Made by a program: the position numbers and the translations under genes. 64,000 bases of DNA from Vampirovibrio chlorellavorus (GTDB lineage: Bacteria; Cyanobacteriota; Vampirovibrionia; Vampirovibrionales; Vampirovibrionaceae). The stretch covers positions 434,001-498,000 of the forward strand of contig LAPX01000004.1 in the NCBI GenBank assembly GCA_001858525.1, read 5' to 3'. Below the pieces are notes generated by a model, which saw only the letters and a list, made by a program, of their open reading frames with translations, ran no database searches and was not told where the DNA came from. Below, piece after piece: positions 49,797-60,043 of the stretch (position 1 is the first letter of the stretch; each line of letters begins with the position of its first letter).

Positions 49797-49838
49797 AAAA
49801 AGCCCGAGTGACTCGTTTGGAGCGACTCGGGCTTTGAT
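49797..49838. terminator. terminator between convergent genes
   Basis: AAAGCCCGAGT pairs with ACTCGGGCTTT (11 bp) around a 15-base loop; flanking A and T runs make it usable in both directions. It separates the ankyrin gene from the unknown gene on the minus strand. Confidence 0.85.
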
Positions 49839-49853
49839 GATGCGGAGCAGGGC

Positions 49854-50294
49854 TTATTTCAGCGGATTTAACGCTTCTGGCGTCAATTTCAGTTTGCCTT
49901 CGTTGAGCAGCAGGCCCAACTGTACCAAAGAGGTCAACTTGGGATTGGTCAAAATACCCGCCGTCTCCAGCAGGTTGACGCCGCTACCACTTTCCTTGGA
50001 CATCCGGTAGGCCAGGTAATGATCCTTGAATACCAGTGCCAGCGGCACATGCAAGAGATTCCCCTTGGCAAGGCGAATGGCATTGTAAACATTGGGGGCC
50101 ACCGCCTGAATGCCATTCATGACGAAGCCATCTTTTTTTCCGCTCAGCTGCTGGGCGGCAATGGTGGTGGCATAGGCCAGCGATTTTTTACCAATTTCCG
50201 TGTTAGTAACGCTTTTTGCTTGTCCGATACCGTTTCGGATGGGAGCGGGCAGTTTGGGGTAAACATAGGATTCAAGCGGGTTAATGCCAAGCAT
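49854..50294 (-). CDS. unrecognised 146-residue protein
   Basis: A soluble-looking protein with several amphipathic helices (IGQAKSVTNTEIGKKSLAYA, NVYNAIRLAKGNLLHVPLALVF) and a basic Leu-rich end. No motif, signal or membrane segment is convincing. Ribosome site GGGAG is at the right distance from the ATG, supporting that it is a real gene. It lies between an ankyrin protein and a kinase-like protein, both also unusual. Confidence 0.65.
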   Translation of the reverse strand: MLGINPLESYVYPKLPAPIRNGIGQAKSVTNTEIGKKSLAYATTIAAQQLSGKKDGFVMNGIQAVAPNVYNAIRLAKGNLLHVPLALVFKDHYLAYRMSKESGSGVNLLETAGILTNPKLTSLVQLGLLLNEGKLKLTPEALNPLK

Positions 50295-50593
50295 GGTTTA
50301 AATCTCCCAGAGTTGTGATTGGTTGAGCGTGAATTTTGAATACTGATATAACTATCTGCACTAATAAAACATCTCAACTTCCGTTTGGAACAGGACAAAT
50401 GTCCTATCTTACATTTTTCTGGCTTGGGAAACCCTTGGAAGGGTCATAAGGGCCTGTCTATCGGTTTTTTTTACTCTATATCGCCATCAATATTGTTAAA
50501 AAATGTAAACCCCGCAACTTCTGAACCGCACCTTTCCGTATTGAGTCACCTTTATCTTTCACACCCAACCCCATTGCCTTGCGGAGAAAAGCC
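50295..50593. other. AT-rich intergenic region between divergent genes
   Basis: About 300 bases with many A/T runs and no coding signal of note. It must hold the promoters of the 146-residue gene (minus) and of the ABC1-like gene (plus). I see no clear -35/-10 pair, operator or hairpin; there is a T-run near 50465-50472. Confidence 0.4.
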
Positions 50594-52996
50594 TTGCCAA
50601 ATACAATTCAGCGCAATCCCTACTCAATTATTCCTCTAAATTTATCCACCATCGCCCGGAAAAGCCTGCCAGTTCTTAATCAATCTAACAGATCTCCCGA
50701 GGTGCGATTTGGGCAAACCGCCGCCGATAGCCTCACCTACAGTTTGCCTGAGTGGGCAAAATCGGTTGAAAAACCCGCTGTAACCTTGGCCGATTTGAAA
50801 GAAACGTTTAACACGGCCGATAACAAGCCGTCCAAAAATGGCTCCAAACCCAGTCTGGCTGATTCCTTCAAAATGCTGAAGGAGGGGATAGGCAAGCTCC
50901 GCAGGCTGAATAAGTGGAATCAGGCCATTCGGCATACGTCTCGCAAGTATTTACCCGCACAGGCCAAAAAGGATCTCAGAAACTACTTATGGACAGTGGG
51001 CCTGTTTGATCGCCTTTTCCGCAGAAACCGCTTTGAAATTATGTCTATTGTGCATCAGGGGCCTGAAGCCATCAAGAAAAGACAAACTATCGCTCAACGC
51101 AAAGCATCAACTCTGCTTCCTTATCTTCAGGAGTTTGTTGATATTTTGAGTAATCCTCAAAAAAGAAAAGAGTTTACAGCCAGTCTTCCTGCATCCGCAA
51201 AATTGGTTCTGGGAGTTTTAAGCCCATTCATCAAATATGGTCTAAACAAACAAATAAAGTCCATCAAAAATGAAATGTCTTTATTAAACAATGTTCCCCC
51301 GGTGCCTCAAAAAGAATTTGAGAAAGAACTGAACACCCTAAAAAGCCAGTTTAACAGCACAAATCCAAACGATCCGATTCAAGAGATTGGCAAAGTGCTG
51401 AACGCAGGCTCTATTGGCCAAGTTTTTGAGGCCAAAACCAAAAGCGGTAAAACACTGGTTTTAAAAATGGCCAAGCCCAAAATCACCAAAGAGTACCTGG
51501 AAGGCTATAAGCCCTACTTATACTTTATGGAACAATTGCTGACCAGCGCTGAGCCCAGTCAACAAAAGAAAGCCGCCGTGGCCGCGGAACAGTCGGTAAC
51601 CTTGCTTAAAGGGGAAATTGATTTTAAGCAAGAAGCCGCCAACACTCAAAAAATTCGGGAAACCGTGTCTAAATTGGGGCTTACCGGCTTTCAAGTGCCC
51701 GACGTCTTGGCCGCCACGGAACGGGGCATGGTCTTGCCCTATGTGGGTCAAAAAGACTTTGCCGACATGTGCCAGCCAGAAAAAGATGAAGTGCTTCTGA
51801 AAATGGTGCCGGATCTGGCCAAGTTGATGCTTTTATCCCCCTATAAACCTTTGGACATTCACGCTGGGAATATTCGCTCCAAGGATGGACAGTCCAATGG
51901 CGTCCCTTTTCTTATCGATCACGGGCGTCAGGCCAATTTAAACCCAGAAGCCCATCAGAAATTATTACGACTACTGGTTTTGTCAGAAGCCAAGGGCCTT
52001 TATAGCATGTTTCAAACGCCTGAGGGCATACAAGCAGCTGAAGACGCTTTAAAGCTCGATGAACGTCGTCATCAAAAAGCCCTTTCCATTTTGGCCCAAT
52101 TGAAAGAATTACACTTAATTCATGGGTTTGAGGATGAACTCCGTAAATATGAGACGTCAGACAAACCGACACCAAAAGAGCTCATTGAAAAATTACAGAA
52201 AAAACAAGCTTTAATTTACCAAAAGGCTACCCAAATAGAGCAGCACGCAAAGCTCGTTCTGGAGTTACAACCTTCAATATCCGAACTGTTTGGACTGCCA
52301 CCAGTTCGAACTAAAAACGCCGTTGGCAATGGCTACGATGAACAATCCAAGTACAAACTGCCGACCCTGCTAAATGCCTGGGGCAACGCCTTGCCTGAGA
52401 CAAACAGCCAGAATGGGCAAGGCTTATCCACCCAGACCATCCCCCGATCTGATCTCTATAACTATCACATGAAAATGGCAGCCATTATGCGACCGTACTT
52501 CTGGACCGAAACCAATGCCGAAGAAAACAAAACCCTGCGAGAGAAACTCAGCACCCTGACCCGTCAGGACTTTCAGGCTGCCTTCAGAGACCCCTTATTT
52601 ACAACATCAAGCTATGCGCTTTTTGATCTGGAAGACCGTATTGATAAACACCTATTTACCTCCGCATTTAAAACACACTCTGATCACTCAGCAGAAACAA
52701 CCGAAAAACTGGAAACCGAGTTTAAGCAAGCCCTGCAAACGCTCTTGCAACCCGGCAACAAAAAAGGCGATTTGCTGGTTCGAGCGTATCGGGTGAATAC
52801 CCGGGTTCAGGACATGGCTAAATCACTGACGGATGGCCTGTGCCAGACAGAGCCTACTATCGCTGCCGATCCAGAATCCTATGATCAATTATTGCGATCG
52901 GTAGAAAACCGTCTGCGCAACGATCTTCATTTAACTGCTGACGCATTCTATAAGGATAACTATTTGGGGCAGGAGAAAAGAGGCCTTTTACGCTAG
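50594..52996 (+). CDS. long ABC1/UbiB-family kinase-like protein
   Basis: About 800 residues. The TTG at 50594, with GGAG seven bases upstream, is preferred to the TTG at 50579. The kinase-like core (about 260-470) has NAGSIGQVFEAKTKSGKTLVLKM (the A-x-S-x-x-Q-V element, ATP Lys), EIDFKQEAANTQKI, and PLDIHAGNIRSKDG...FLIDHGR, which corresponds to the D-x-H-x-G-N catalytic and D-F-G metal motifs (here DHG). N-terminal 250 and C-terminal 300 residues are unrecognised and mainly helical. Normal UbiB-type proteins are about 550 residues with C-terminal membrane helices; those are absent. More AT-rich than flanking operons. Its substrate is unknown. Confidence 0.78.
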   Translation: MPNTIQRNPYSIIPLNLSTIARKSLPVLNQSNRSPEVRFGQTAADSLTYSLPEWAKSVEKPAVTLADLKETFNTADNKPSKNGSKPSLADSFKMLKEGIGKLRRLNKWNQAIRHTSRKYLPAQAKKDLRNYLWTVGLFDRLFRRNRFEIMSIVHQGPEAIKKRQTIAQRKASTLLPYLQEFVDILSNPQKRKEFTASLPASAKLVLGVLSPFIKYGLNKQIKSIKNEMSLLNNVPPVPQKEFEKELNTLKSQFNSTNPNDPIQEIGKVLNAGSIGQVFEAKTKSGKTLVLKMAKPKITKEYLEGYKPYLYFMEQLLTSAEPSQQKKAAVAAEQSVTLLKGEIDFKQEAANTQKIRETVSKLGLTGFQVPDVLAATERGMVLPYVGQKDFADMCQPEKDEVLLKMVPDLAKLMLLSPYKPLDIHAGNIRSKDGQSNGVPFLIDHGRQANLNPEAHQKLLRLLVLSEAKGLYSMFQTPEGIQAAEDALKLDERRHQKALSILAQLKELHLIHGFEDELRKYETSDKPTPKELIEKLQKKQALIYQKATQIEQHAKLVLELQPSISELFGLPPVRTKNAVGNGYDEQSKYKLPTLLNAWGNALPETNSQNGQGLSTQTIPRSDLYNYHMKMAAIMRPYFWTETNAEENKTLREKLSTLTRQDFQAAFRDPLFTTSSYALFDLEDRIDKHLFTSAFKTHSDHSAETTEKLETEFKQALQTLLQPGNKKGDLLVRAYRVNTRVQDMAKSLTDGLCQTEPTIAADPESYDQLLRSVENRLRNDLHLTADAFYKDNYLGQEKRGLLR

Positions 52997-53110
52997 GGTG
53001 CTGGCATAAAATAATTAGCCTTGAATTGAGCCGGTAGCAGGATGCAAATCGTCTTTGATTCCGAGTATTTTAGAGAGCAGGCAGGAAGGTGAATAAGGCA
53101 TGCTTTCACG

Positions 53111-55741
53111 ATGACGGGCACTCAATCTCAACAACCGGTTGGATCAAAACAACCCGCTGGTCATCCGGAAGATTTACGGGGCTACGCGCAAACCTCTGTG
53201 GAAGCGGTCTTGCAAATGCACCGAACCAGCCTGGAAGGCTTGACTGAAGCCGAGGCGGGAGTCCGACTGGCTCAATTTGGGCTGAATGAGGTGGCCAAAA
53301 GCAAGCATCATTCCTGGTGGCTTCGGTTATTAAAAACATTTAACAGCCCCTTTAATTACCTGCTCATGGGGTTGGGGATCATTTCATATTTCAGCGGGAA
53401 TCACCCCTCGGCCCTCATGATTGGGGTGATGGTGCTGTTAAGCGCACTGCTTCGCTTCATTCAGGAGACACGCTCCAGCCGGGCGGCTGAAAAGCTTCAG
53501 GAGTTGGTCACCAATCGGGTCAGTGTGCGCCGACGCCCCAGCGAGACTGTACCCGGACAACGGCAAGAGATTTCATTAAAAAATCTGGTGCCGGGAGATA
53601 TCATCACGTTGGCCTCGGGTGACCTCATTCCGGCGGATGTACGGGTGATCGAGGCTAGGGATCTGCACATTAACCAGTCCGCTTTGAGTGGGGAATCGTT
53701 TCCGGTTGAAAAAAATGCGGCACCGGATATGGATAACCAAAAAAACCTGATTGAACTCACTAATCTGTGTTTTATGGGCAACAGTGTGGTTAGTGGTATG
53801 GGGACGGCGGTGGTTCTACACACTGGAAATCAAACTTATTTTGGCAATTTGGCCACCAGAATTGTGGATGAGGAGCCACCCAGTAGCTTTGATCAGGGCA
53901 TTAACAACCTGAGCTGGCTGCTGATTCGTTTTATCACGGCGATGGTGCTGATCATTCTGCTGGTCAACGGACTGACAAAAGGAGACTGGTTAACGGCCTT
54001 GCTGTTTGCCTTGGCCGTGGGCGTGGGTCTAACCCCGGAAATGCTGCCCATGATCATCACCACCAACCTGTCGCGGGGCGCCTTGGCCATGTCTGGCAAA
54101 AAGGTGATTGTGAAACGGTTGTCTTCCATCCAGAATTTAGGGGCCATTGATGTATTGTGCACAGACAAGACCGGCACCCTCACCCAGAACAAAGTGATTT
54201 TGTATCGACACCTCAACCTCCATGGCGAGGAAAGCCTGGAGGTGCTCAAGTACGCTTACCTCAACAGCTATTTTCAATCGGGATTAAAAAATTTATTGGA
54301 TGAGGCCATTTTGGCCCATGCCAAAGAAGATGACGGTCTAAAGATCGAGAAAGACTTTAGCAAAGTCGATGAAATTCCTTTTGATTTTGAGCGCCGTCGC
54401 CTTTCAGTGGTGCTTACAAAGGAGGGTCAGCATACTTTGATTTGCAAGGGAGCCATTGAGGAGACCCTGAGCGTTTGTACCCATATTCACGATAAGGGCC
54501 GGGAGTATGCCATGACCCCTGCCCTTCGGGAGCAATTGAAAAAAGACACTCAAAAGCTGAGCCAAGAAGGGTTTCGAATCATTGTGGTGGCTTATAAAAA
54601 TGTGGAGGCCAGCCAAACAACCTACACCGTTCAGGATGAGCGAGACATGACCTTGCTGGGATATATTGCGTTTCTGGACCCGCCCAAGGAGACCACCGCC
54701 CAAGCCATTCGGGACTTGAGTCAATTGGGCATTGAACTCAAAATCCTGACCGGGGATAACGAGTTGATCACGCAAAAAATTTGCACGGTCGTGCAACTAC
54801 CGGTCAAAGGCATTTTACTGGGACCCGAGATTGCCTTGCTGAGCGATGAAGCACTGGCGGAACAGGTAGAGAACACCACGATATTTGCCAAGCTGACCCC
54901 GGAGCATAAGGAGCGGGTGATTCAGGCCCTTCAGAAAATGAATCATGTGGTGGGTTTTTTGGGAGATGGCATTAACGATTCTCCGGCGTTGCGGGCGGCC
55001 GATGTGGGCTTATCCGTGGAGAACGCCGTGGATATCGCCAAGGAGTCGGCGGATATGATTTTGCTGGAACAAAGTTTGCTGGTGTTAAAGGACGGGGTGG
55101 TGGAGGGCCGGAAAGTCTTTGGCAATATTATCAAGTACATTCGCATGACCACCAGTTCCAATTTTGGCAATGTGTTTAGTATGTTGGGGGCCAGTTTTCT
55201 GTTGCCGTTTTTGCCCATGAGCCCGGTGCAAATTTTGGCCCAGAATTTGTTATACGATTTTTCCCAGACGGCCATTCCTTTTGACAAAGTGGATGAAGAA
55301 TTTCTGGTTGCGCCGCACCGTTGGGAAATCCCCAATATTGAGCGTTTTATGCTAACCTTTGGCCCGGTGAGTTCGTTATTTGACTACTGCCTGTTTGGGG
55401 TGATGTGGTTTGTTTTCAAGGCCAACACGGTGGAGCAGGCGGCTTTGTTTCATACGGGCTGGTTTATTGAGGGCTTACTGTCACAGCTTTTGATTGTGCA
55501 TTTCATTAGAACGGCCAAAATTCCCTTTGTGCAAAGTTGGGCGGCTCCTCAGCTTTTGGTGCTGACGGCCACCATGATTGGCATTGGCATTTATCTCCCC
55601 CATTCTCCACTGGCCCCGTTTTTTGGCTTTGTGAACTTACCCGGCGCCTATTTTGTATGGTTGTTGGCCATTCTGGTCAGTTATTTTATTCTCACCCAAT
55701 TGGTCAAGCGCTGGTTCATCCGAAAATTCGGCTATGGGTAA
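53111..55741 (+). CDS. mgtA: P-type Mg2+ ATPase (MgtA-type)
   Basis: An 876-residue P3B-type ATPase importing Mg2+. The phosphorylation motif DKTGTLTQ, actuator GDLIPADVRVIEA...SALSGESFPVEK and hinge GDGINDSPALRAADVGLSVENAVDIAKESADMILLE (seen in parts) are complete, with ten helices. The helix region GLTPEMLPMIITTNLSRGALAMSGKKVIVKRL and the C-terminal NLLYDFSQTAIPFD are typical of MgtA/MgtB. No riboswitch is evident in the 110-base upstream gap. The ribosome site is poor. Confidence 0.95.
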   Translation: MTGTQSQQPVGSKQPAGHPEDLRGYAQTSVEAVLQMHRTSLEGLTEAEAGVRLAQFGLNEVAKSKHHSWWLRLLKTFNSPFNYLLMGLGIISYFSGNHPSALMIGVMVLLSALLRFIQETRSSRAAEKLQELVTNRVSVRRRPSETVPGQRQEISLKNLVPGDIITLASGDLIPADVRVIEARDLHINQSALSGESFPVEKNAAPDMDNQKNLIELTNLCFMGNSVVSGMGTAVVLHTGNQTYFGNLATRIVDEEPPSSFDQGINNLSWLLIRFITAMVLIILLVNGLTKGDWLTALLFALAVGVGLTPEMLPMIITTNLSRGALAMSGKKVIVKRLSSIQNLGAIDVLCTDKTGTLTQNKVILYRHLNLHGEESLEVLKYAYLNSYFQSGLKNLLDEAILAHAKEDDGLKIEKDFSKVDEIPFDFERRRLSVVLTKEGQHTLICKGAIEETLSVCTHIHDKGREYAMTPALREQLKKDTQKLSQEGFRIIVVAYKNVEASQTTYTVQDERDMTLLGYIAFLDPPKETTAQAIRDLSQLGIELKILTGDNELITQKICTVVQLPVKGILLGPEIALLSDEALAEQVENTTIFAKLTPEHKERVIQALQKMNHVVGFLGDGINDSPALRAADVGLSVENAVDIAKESADMILLEQSLLVLKDGVVEGRKVFGNIIKYIRMTTSSNFGNVFSMLGASFLLPFLPMSPVQILAQNLLYDFSQTAIPFDKVDEEFLVAPHRWEIPNIERFMLTFGPVSSLFDYCLFGVMWFVFKANTVEQAALFHTGWFIEGLLSQLLIVHFIRTAKIPFVQSWAAPQLLVLTATMIGIGIYLPHSPLAPFFGFVNLPGAYFVWLLAILVSYFILTQLVKRWFIRKFGYG

Positions 55742-55837
55742 ACTGTTAGTTAGTGGCTGATGGGGCATGAACATCCCAATTTTAAGCTTCAGTCAGTGTG
55801 TCGGCGTTCTTTTTAATGTCTCTCAATTTTTTAAAAT

Positions 55838-56821
55838 TTAATTATTGACTCCGTCTTGGGGATGGATTTTCCTTCTAGTGCCCTCAGATGCAGAGGTTTT
55901 TATTCCAAATTTTAAGTGCGGATCTAACATCGGCATTAACTCACGTAAAGCTCTATACATTCTTCTATCAAAGCCCATTTCTTCTAACATTGGGGTATGC
56001 ATTAGTATTTCCATAGATTTTGCAAACTTACTCTGAATTCTCAATGACTCTTCAGCATCTCCTAATTTAGCAGCCTTGTAAGCTTCTAAAGCCAATTCAT
56101 ATATCCACGGCAGGTCGTCTCGGAAAAGGCTTGCAGCAATAAGAAACTGTATTGGGTCACTTGGTCCATCACAAAACCGATGTGACAATTCAATCAATAA
56201 CATGGGATGAAATTTTGTTCTTTTGGGCTTTTTCAAAGAAGAGTCATCATCTATTACGTCTCTAAATCGCATTTCTAGTGAGCGTATACCTGATACAAGC
56301 TCCTCAAGAATTTCCCCTTGAGGTCTAGAATGCTTTGAAGATGAACTATTTGGAATTGTTTTAATCTGGTTCTCAAACTCATTCCAAGAGATAGAAAATA
56401 ACTTATCCAATCGTTCATCTGGAATTGGTGTAGCCGCAACTTTATTCAAGCTTAAAACAAGCTCTTTCATCCCAGCGCATTCTACTTTTTTAGCTTGAAA
56501 TTGCGCAAGAGGCCCCGAGATCTCTTTGAATTCTATATCTAATAAAAGTGGTATCACTCGACCATCTTGCATGGACTTTGCAAGAGCGCCAGCTTCAAAT
56601 AGTATCCAAGGAGCATTTAAATTCTCTTTTGTTATACAAATAATTCCAAAGTTACAATCTTCTAAATTCTTTGCTACTTCGATTCCCCACCTTTCACCTG
56701 CATGAATATCAGATTGTGATAGCCAAGGCTCAGTATAGTGTAGAACTAATGGGAACCAATTGTGTAATGCCTTTGCCAAAGCTTCACTTCGTTCACCACT
56801 CCAACTAATAAAAACCTTCAT
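55838..56821 (-). CDS. AT-rich TIR-domain protein, probable defence gene
   Basis: A 327-residue protein. The N-terminal 150 residues are a prokaryotic TIR domain: KVFISWSGERSEALAKAL, WLSQSDIHAGERW, GIICITKENLNAPWILFEAGAL. Glu76 in FEAGAL is in the position of the NADase catalytic Glu. The C-terminal half (about 165-327) is helical and unrecognised. Base composition is clearly more AT-rich than its neighbours and it lies just 3' of tRNA-Pro, both signs of acquisition. NAD depletion upon phage infection is a likely role; no ThsA, Sir2 or other partner is adjacent. Confidence 0.85.
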   Translation of the reverse strand: MKVFISWSGERSEALAKALHNWFPLVLHYTEPWLSQSDIHAGERWGIEVAKNLEDCNFGIICITKENLNAPWILFEAGALAKSMQDGRVIPLLLDIEFKEISGPLAQFQAKKVECAGMKELVLSLNKVAATPIPDERLDKLFSISWNEFENQIKTIPNSSSSKHSRPQGEILEELVSGIRSLEMRFRDVIDDDSSLKKPKRTKFHPMLLIELSHRFCDGPSDPIQFLIAASLFRDDLPWIYELALEAYKAAKLGDAEESLRIQSKFAKSMEILMHTPMLEEMGFDRRMYRALRELMPMLDPHLKFGIKTSASEGTRRKIHPQDGVNN

Positions 56822-56948
56822 TTACAGTCTCTCCCTATAAAAGATTTTCTGGATTCAACAGAGTTCAAGTCTTAAACGGTGGTGAGGTAACATTAATAAG
56901 TCATTTGTCTATATCCTATCAACCTTTACTCAGCCCCTCAACAAACAC

Positions 56949-56970
56949 AGCCCCCGACTTAGCGGAGGCT
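56949..56970 (-). terminator. terminator of tRNA-Pro
   Basis: On the minus strand, after the tRNA CCA end and a T-run, AGCCTCCG pairs with CGGGGGCT (one wobble) around CTAAGT, then GTGTTTGTTG. It lies between tRNA-Pro and the TIR gene. Confidence 0.6.
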
Positions 56971-56980
56971 TTATAAAAAA

Positions 56981-57057
<77 letters not shown>

Positions 57058-57331
57058 ATGTGTATTTGGTCACAGTGTATTATGGGGGAAAGGGGGGCGC
57101 ATGGCAACCCTGTCCCCCCGAGCGGCAAAATCACCGCACCCACGCCGAATAAAAGAGAGTAGATATCTGCAATCAATACTTCATCCCATAGCTGAATGGG
57201 GAATAGCCGCAAACTCATCCTTACTTTAAACTGGGTTTCAAGGAATATGGATGCTGGTAATTTGGCCAGCATTTTTCGCGCATAATACTTTCCGCTCTTG
57301 CAACCAACGATATATATAGAAGGAAGGCTGT

Positions 57332-57517
57332 ATGGTCGTTCATTACGACGATTGTCCCGACTGTGGATTCTGGGATCTGGCTCCCAGGCAAATTTTGGTA
57401 GGTTGTGTATCCCAAGGCACGTCCTCATCCCGAGAGTATCGGGAAATTCTGACCCTAAAATGCCAAAACTGCGGCTGGCTGGGGGAACAACCACTTAAGA
57501 AGCACTGTGCAGTTTAA
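57332..57517 (+). CDS. 61-residue zinc-ribbon protein
   Basis: A small ORF with a strong AAGGAAGG ribosome site. It has two CxxC motifs, CPDCGF (8-11) and CQNCGW (about 44-47), separated by a 30-residue stretch, the form of a rubredoxin-like or zinc-ribbon knuckle. It overlaps the convergent flavoprotein gene by four bases. An AT-rich stretch (ATATATATAG) precedes it as possible -10. Function unknown; could be a small regulator or metal-binding protein. Confidence 0.7.
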   Translation: MVVHYDDCPDCGFWDLAPRQILVGCVSQGTSSSREYREILTLKCQNCGWLGEQPLKKHCAV

Positions 57518-58800
57518 ATGTCTTTCAACGCTTCAGAAATGACCCAACCTGCGCTCCAGCAGGCTTGAAAGTTAAAGCCGCCAGTCAAACCGTCTATATC
57601 CAGAATCTCTCCGCCAAAGTACAAACCCGGCACTCGCTTGCTTTGCAGGGTTTTGAAATCGACTTCTTTGAGGGCCACCCCGCCGCAACTCACAAATTCT
57701 TCTTTGGAAGGGCTTTTGCCCGTGACCTGCAAGGGCAGTCGCTTCACGTTTTCCACCAGCCGATTCAGCGTTTTTTTGCCAATCAGTTCCGCTTTTTCTT
57801 CCAGATGGGCCCCGCTTTCTAGCAGCAAGGCTTGCCACAGCCGGTTGGGCAGCGCCGGGAATGAGATGTTTCCCAGTTTTTTCTTGCCGTCCGTGTGCAT
57901 GAACCGCGCCTGAAGCGTATCCCGCAAAGCGTCTTCTGACTGGGTGGGCAGGCAATCCAGAGTGAGGGTTGCCTGATACCGGCTCTCAGCCAAGGCACGG
58001 GCCCCCCAGGCCGATAAGCGATAAATCAGCGGGCCGGATAAACCGGTGTGGGTAATCAGTACCGGGCCTTCCGCAGTAAAGGTTTCTGTTTTATGGGTGC
58101 CTTTAACCACCAGCTTGCCCTTGGCCTGAGTCAGGGCAATGCCTTGCAGATCGGTCAGTACCGCATTATGAATCGTGAATGGAAACAGGGATGGCACCGG
58201 GGGCAGAATGGTATGGCCCAAGCCCTTCGCCAACTCCCACCCAATCGGGCTGTAGCCAGTGGCCAGCACGCACAAGTCAAACTGATCGACGGCCTGGGCG
58301 GTGCTGATTTCAAAGCCCGTATCAGTTTTCTGGATTCCTTCCACCCGGCTTTGGTTGTGAATACGAATGCCATGCCGTTTGGCCAAGGCATGAAACAACT
58401 CCAGCACTTCCCCAGAGCTATCCGATCGGGGGAACATGCGTCCGTCCGGCTCGGTTTTCATCTTTAAACCCCGTTGTTCAAACCACTTGACGGTGTCTTT
58501 GGGCTGAAAGCGTGCAAACAGGGATTTTAGCTCTCGTTGCCCACGGGGATAGAATTCCACCAGCCGGGTGGGGTCAAAACAGTGATGGGTCAGGTTGCAA
58601 CGTCCTCCGCCCGAAATGCGCACCTTTTGCAGGGGCTTGTGTCCGGCTTCAAAAATGGTGATCTCCACCGCGGGATTCTTTTCGGCGGTATTAATAGCCG
58701 CAAAAAAGCCAGCGGCCCCGCCACCGATGATGGCGATTCGTGGCCGGGATTCCCCGGTAGGGCTGGGCTTGGCATGGGCTGGATCTGGTGTTGCAGGCAT
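57514..58800 (-). CDS. HI0933/BaiN-family flavoprotein
   Basis: A 428-residue FAD/NAD(P)-dependent protein starting at ATG 58800. The Rossmann motif [15 protein letters not shown] begins near residue 22 (after a Pro-rich start), followed by GRCNLTHH and the C-terminal [30 protein letters not shown], which are hallmarks of the HI0933 family. Members reduce or dehydrogenate various substrates (BaiN in bile acids); the reaction here is not known. It is divergent from lpxD. Confidence 0.92.
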   Translation of the reverse strand: MPATPDPAHAKPSPTGESRPRIAIIGGGAAGFFAAINTAEKNPAVEITIFEAGHKPLQKVRISGGGRCNLTHHCFDPTRLVEFYPRGQRELKSLFARFQPKDTVKWFEQRGLKMKTEPDGRMFPRSDSSGEVLELFHALAKRHGIRIHNQSRVEGIQKTDTGFEISTAQAVDQFDLCVLATGYSPIGWELAKGLGHTILPPVPSLFPFTIHNAVLTDLQGIALTQAKGKLVVKGTHKTETFTAEGPVLITHTGLSGPLIYRLSAWGARALAESRYQATLTLDCLPTQSEDALRDTLQARFMHTDGKKKLGNISFPALPNRLWQALLLESGAHLEEKAELIGKKTLNRLVENVKRLPLQVTGKSPSKEEFVSCGGVALKEVDFKTLQSKRVPGLYFGGEILDIDGLTGGFNFQACWSAGWVISEALKDI

Positions 58801-58874
58801 GCACCCAGTATAATCAAAAAGCCCAATTTTTGCTGTCTGGTTTGCCTTGTTCACAGGGTTTAAAGGAGTCTCTC

Positions 58875-60041
58875 ATGTCGGAAACCACTCGTCCAAGCCA
58901 TTTACCGGTGCCGCCCGTCACCCTGGAAACTTTGGCTTCTGTCACTCCTGGGGCCAGCTTAAAAGGTAACGGGGCCATTGCCATCACCAGTTTGGCCCAT
59001 CCTAAAATGATGACGTCTCCAGATGAAGCGGTCCTGATTCTGGACGCCGGGGCTTTAAAATTATTGCCCCATAGTCCCATCCCCGTCAAAACCGCCGTGG
59101 TGGCCGCCGATATTGAAGTGCCTGACGGTCTGTTTGATGGTTATATTACGGTTAAGCGCCCTCGCTTTGCCCTGGCCACTCTGTTGACTGTTTTTGAAAA
59201 GCCTTTGCATGCCCATTCAGGCATTCATCCCACGGCGGTTATTGAAGCGTCGGCTCAGGTGCATCCGTCCGCTTCTGTGGGCGCTTTTGCTTATGTGGGC
59301 GAAAAAGCCCAAGTGGGTGCGGGTTGCGTGTTGATGCCCCATGTCACCATTGGCGCTGAAGCGCGGCTGGGTGCGGGATGTGTTTTGCATTCCGGGGCTC
59401 GGGTGGGTGAGCGGGTGATGATGGGCCAGCGGGTGATTTTACAGCACAACGCCAGCATTGGGGCCGATGGCTTCAGTTATGTCACGCCGGAACCGGGCAG
59501 CGTGGAAGCGGCCAAGTCCGGTGGTAAAGTGTCTGGGCAAAACACCGATGTCCTTCGTATCAACTCCATTGGCACCGTCATTCTGGAGGACGATGTCGAA
59601 GTGGGGGCTTGTGCCACCATCGATCGCTCTAATCTGGGTGCTACTGTCATTAAGAAGGGTACCAAAATCGATAACCTGGTGATGATTGGCCACAACAACG
59701 TGGTTGGTGAGAACTGCCTCATTGTTTCTCAGGTGGGTATTTCCGGCAGTTGCGAAATTGGCAACCGGGTGGTTATTGCCGGTCAGGCGGGTTTGGCCGA
59801 TCACTTAAAAGTCGGCGATGACGCCATTATTATGGCCAAGTCCGGTGTGATGCGTGATATTGAACCCAAGGAAGTGGTGGTGGGTATTCCTGCGATGCCC
59901 CGTCGGGAAACCTTTCAGACCCTCATGTACATGGGCAAGCTGCGGGAATTGTTTCAGGAGGTTAAAAGCCTCAAGAAGCGCTTGAATGAGCTGGAAAGTC
60001 AGCAGCCGGAGTCCACTCAGCCTGCCAAGGTCGAGGTCTAG
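58875..60041 (+). CDS. lpxD: UDP-3-O-acylglucosamine N-acyltransferase
   Basis: A 388-residue acyltransferase of lipid A synthesis. The ATG at 58875 has a perfect AAAGGAG site; the track start is upstream of it and unsupported. The N-terminal domain (to about 120) is uridine-binding; then many hexapeptide repeats form the left-handed beta helix. The catalytic His is probably in [16 protein letters not shown]-terminal coiled coil ([20 protein letters not shown]) fits LpxD. It is followed 2 bases later by lpxC. Confidence 0.95.
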   Translation: MSETTRPSHLPVPPVTLETLASVTPGASLKGNGAIAITSLAHPKMMTSPDEAVLILDAGALKLLPHSPIPVKTAVVAADIEVPDGLFDGYITVKRPRFALATLLTVFEKPLHAHSGIHPTAVIEASAQVHPSASVGAFAYVGEKAQVGAGCVLMPHVTIGAEARLGAGCVLHSGARVGERVMMGQRVILQHNASIGADGFSYVTPEPGSVEAAKSGGKVSGQNTDVLRINSIGTVILEDDVEVGACATIDRSNLGATVIKKGTKIDNLVMIGHNNVVGENCLIVSQVGISGSCEIGNRVVIAGQAGLADHLKVGDDAIIMAKSGVMRDIEPKEVVVGIPAMPRRETFQTLMYMGKLRELFQEVKSLKKRLNELESQQPESTQPAKVEV

Positions 60042-60043
60042 CG

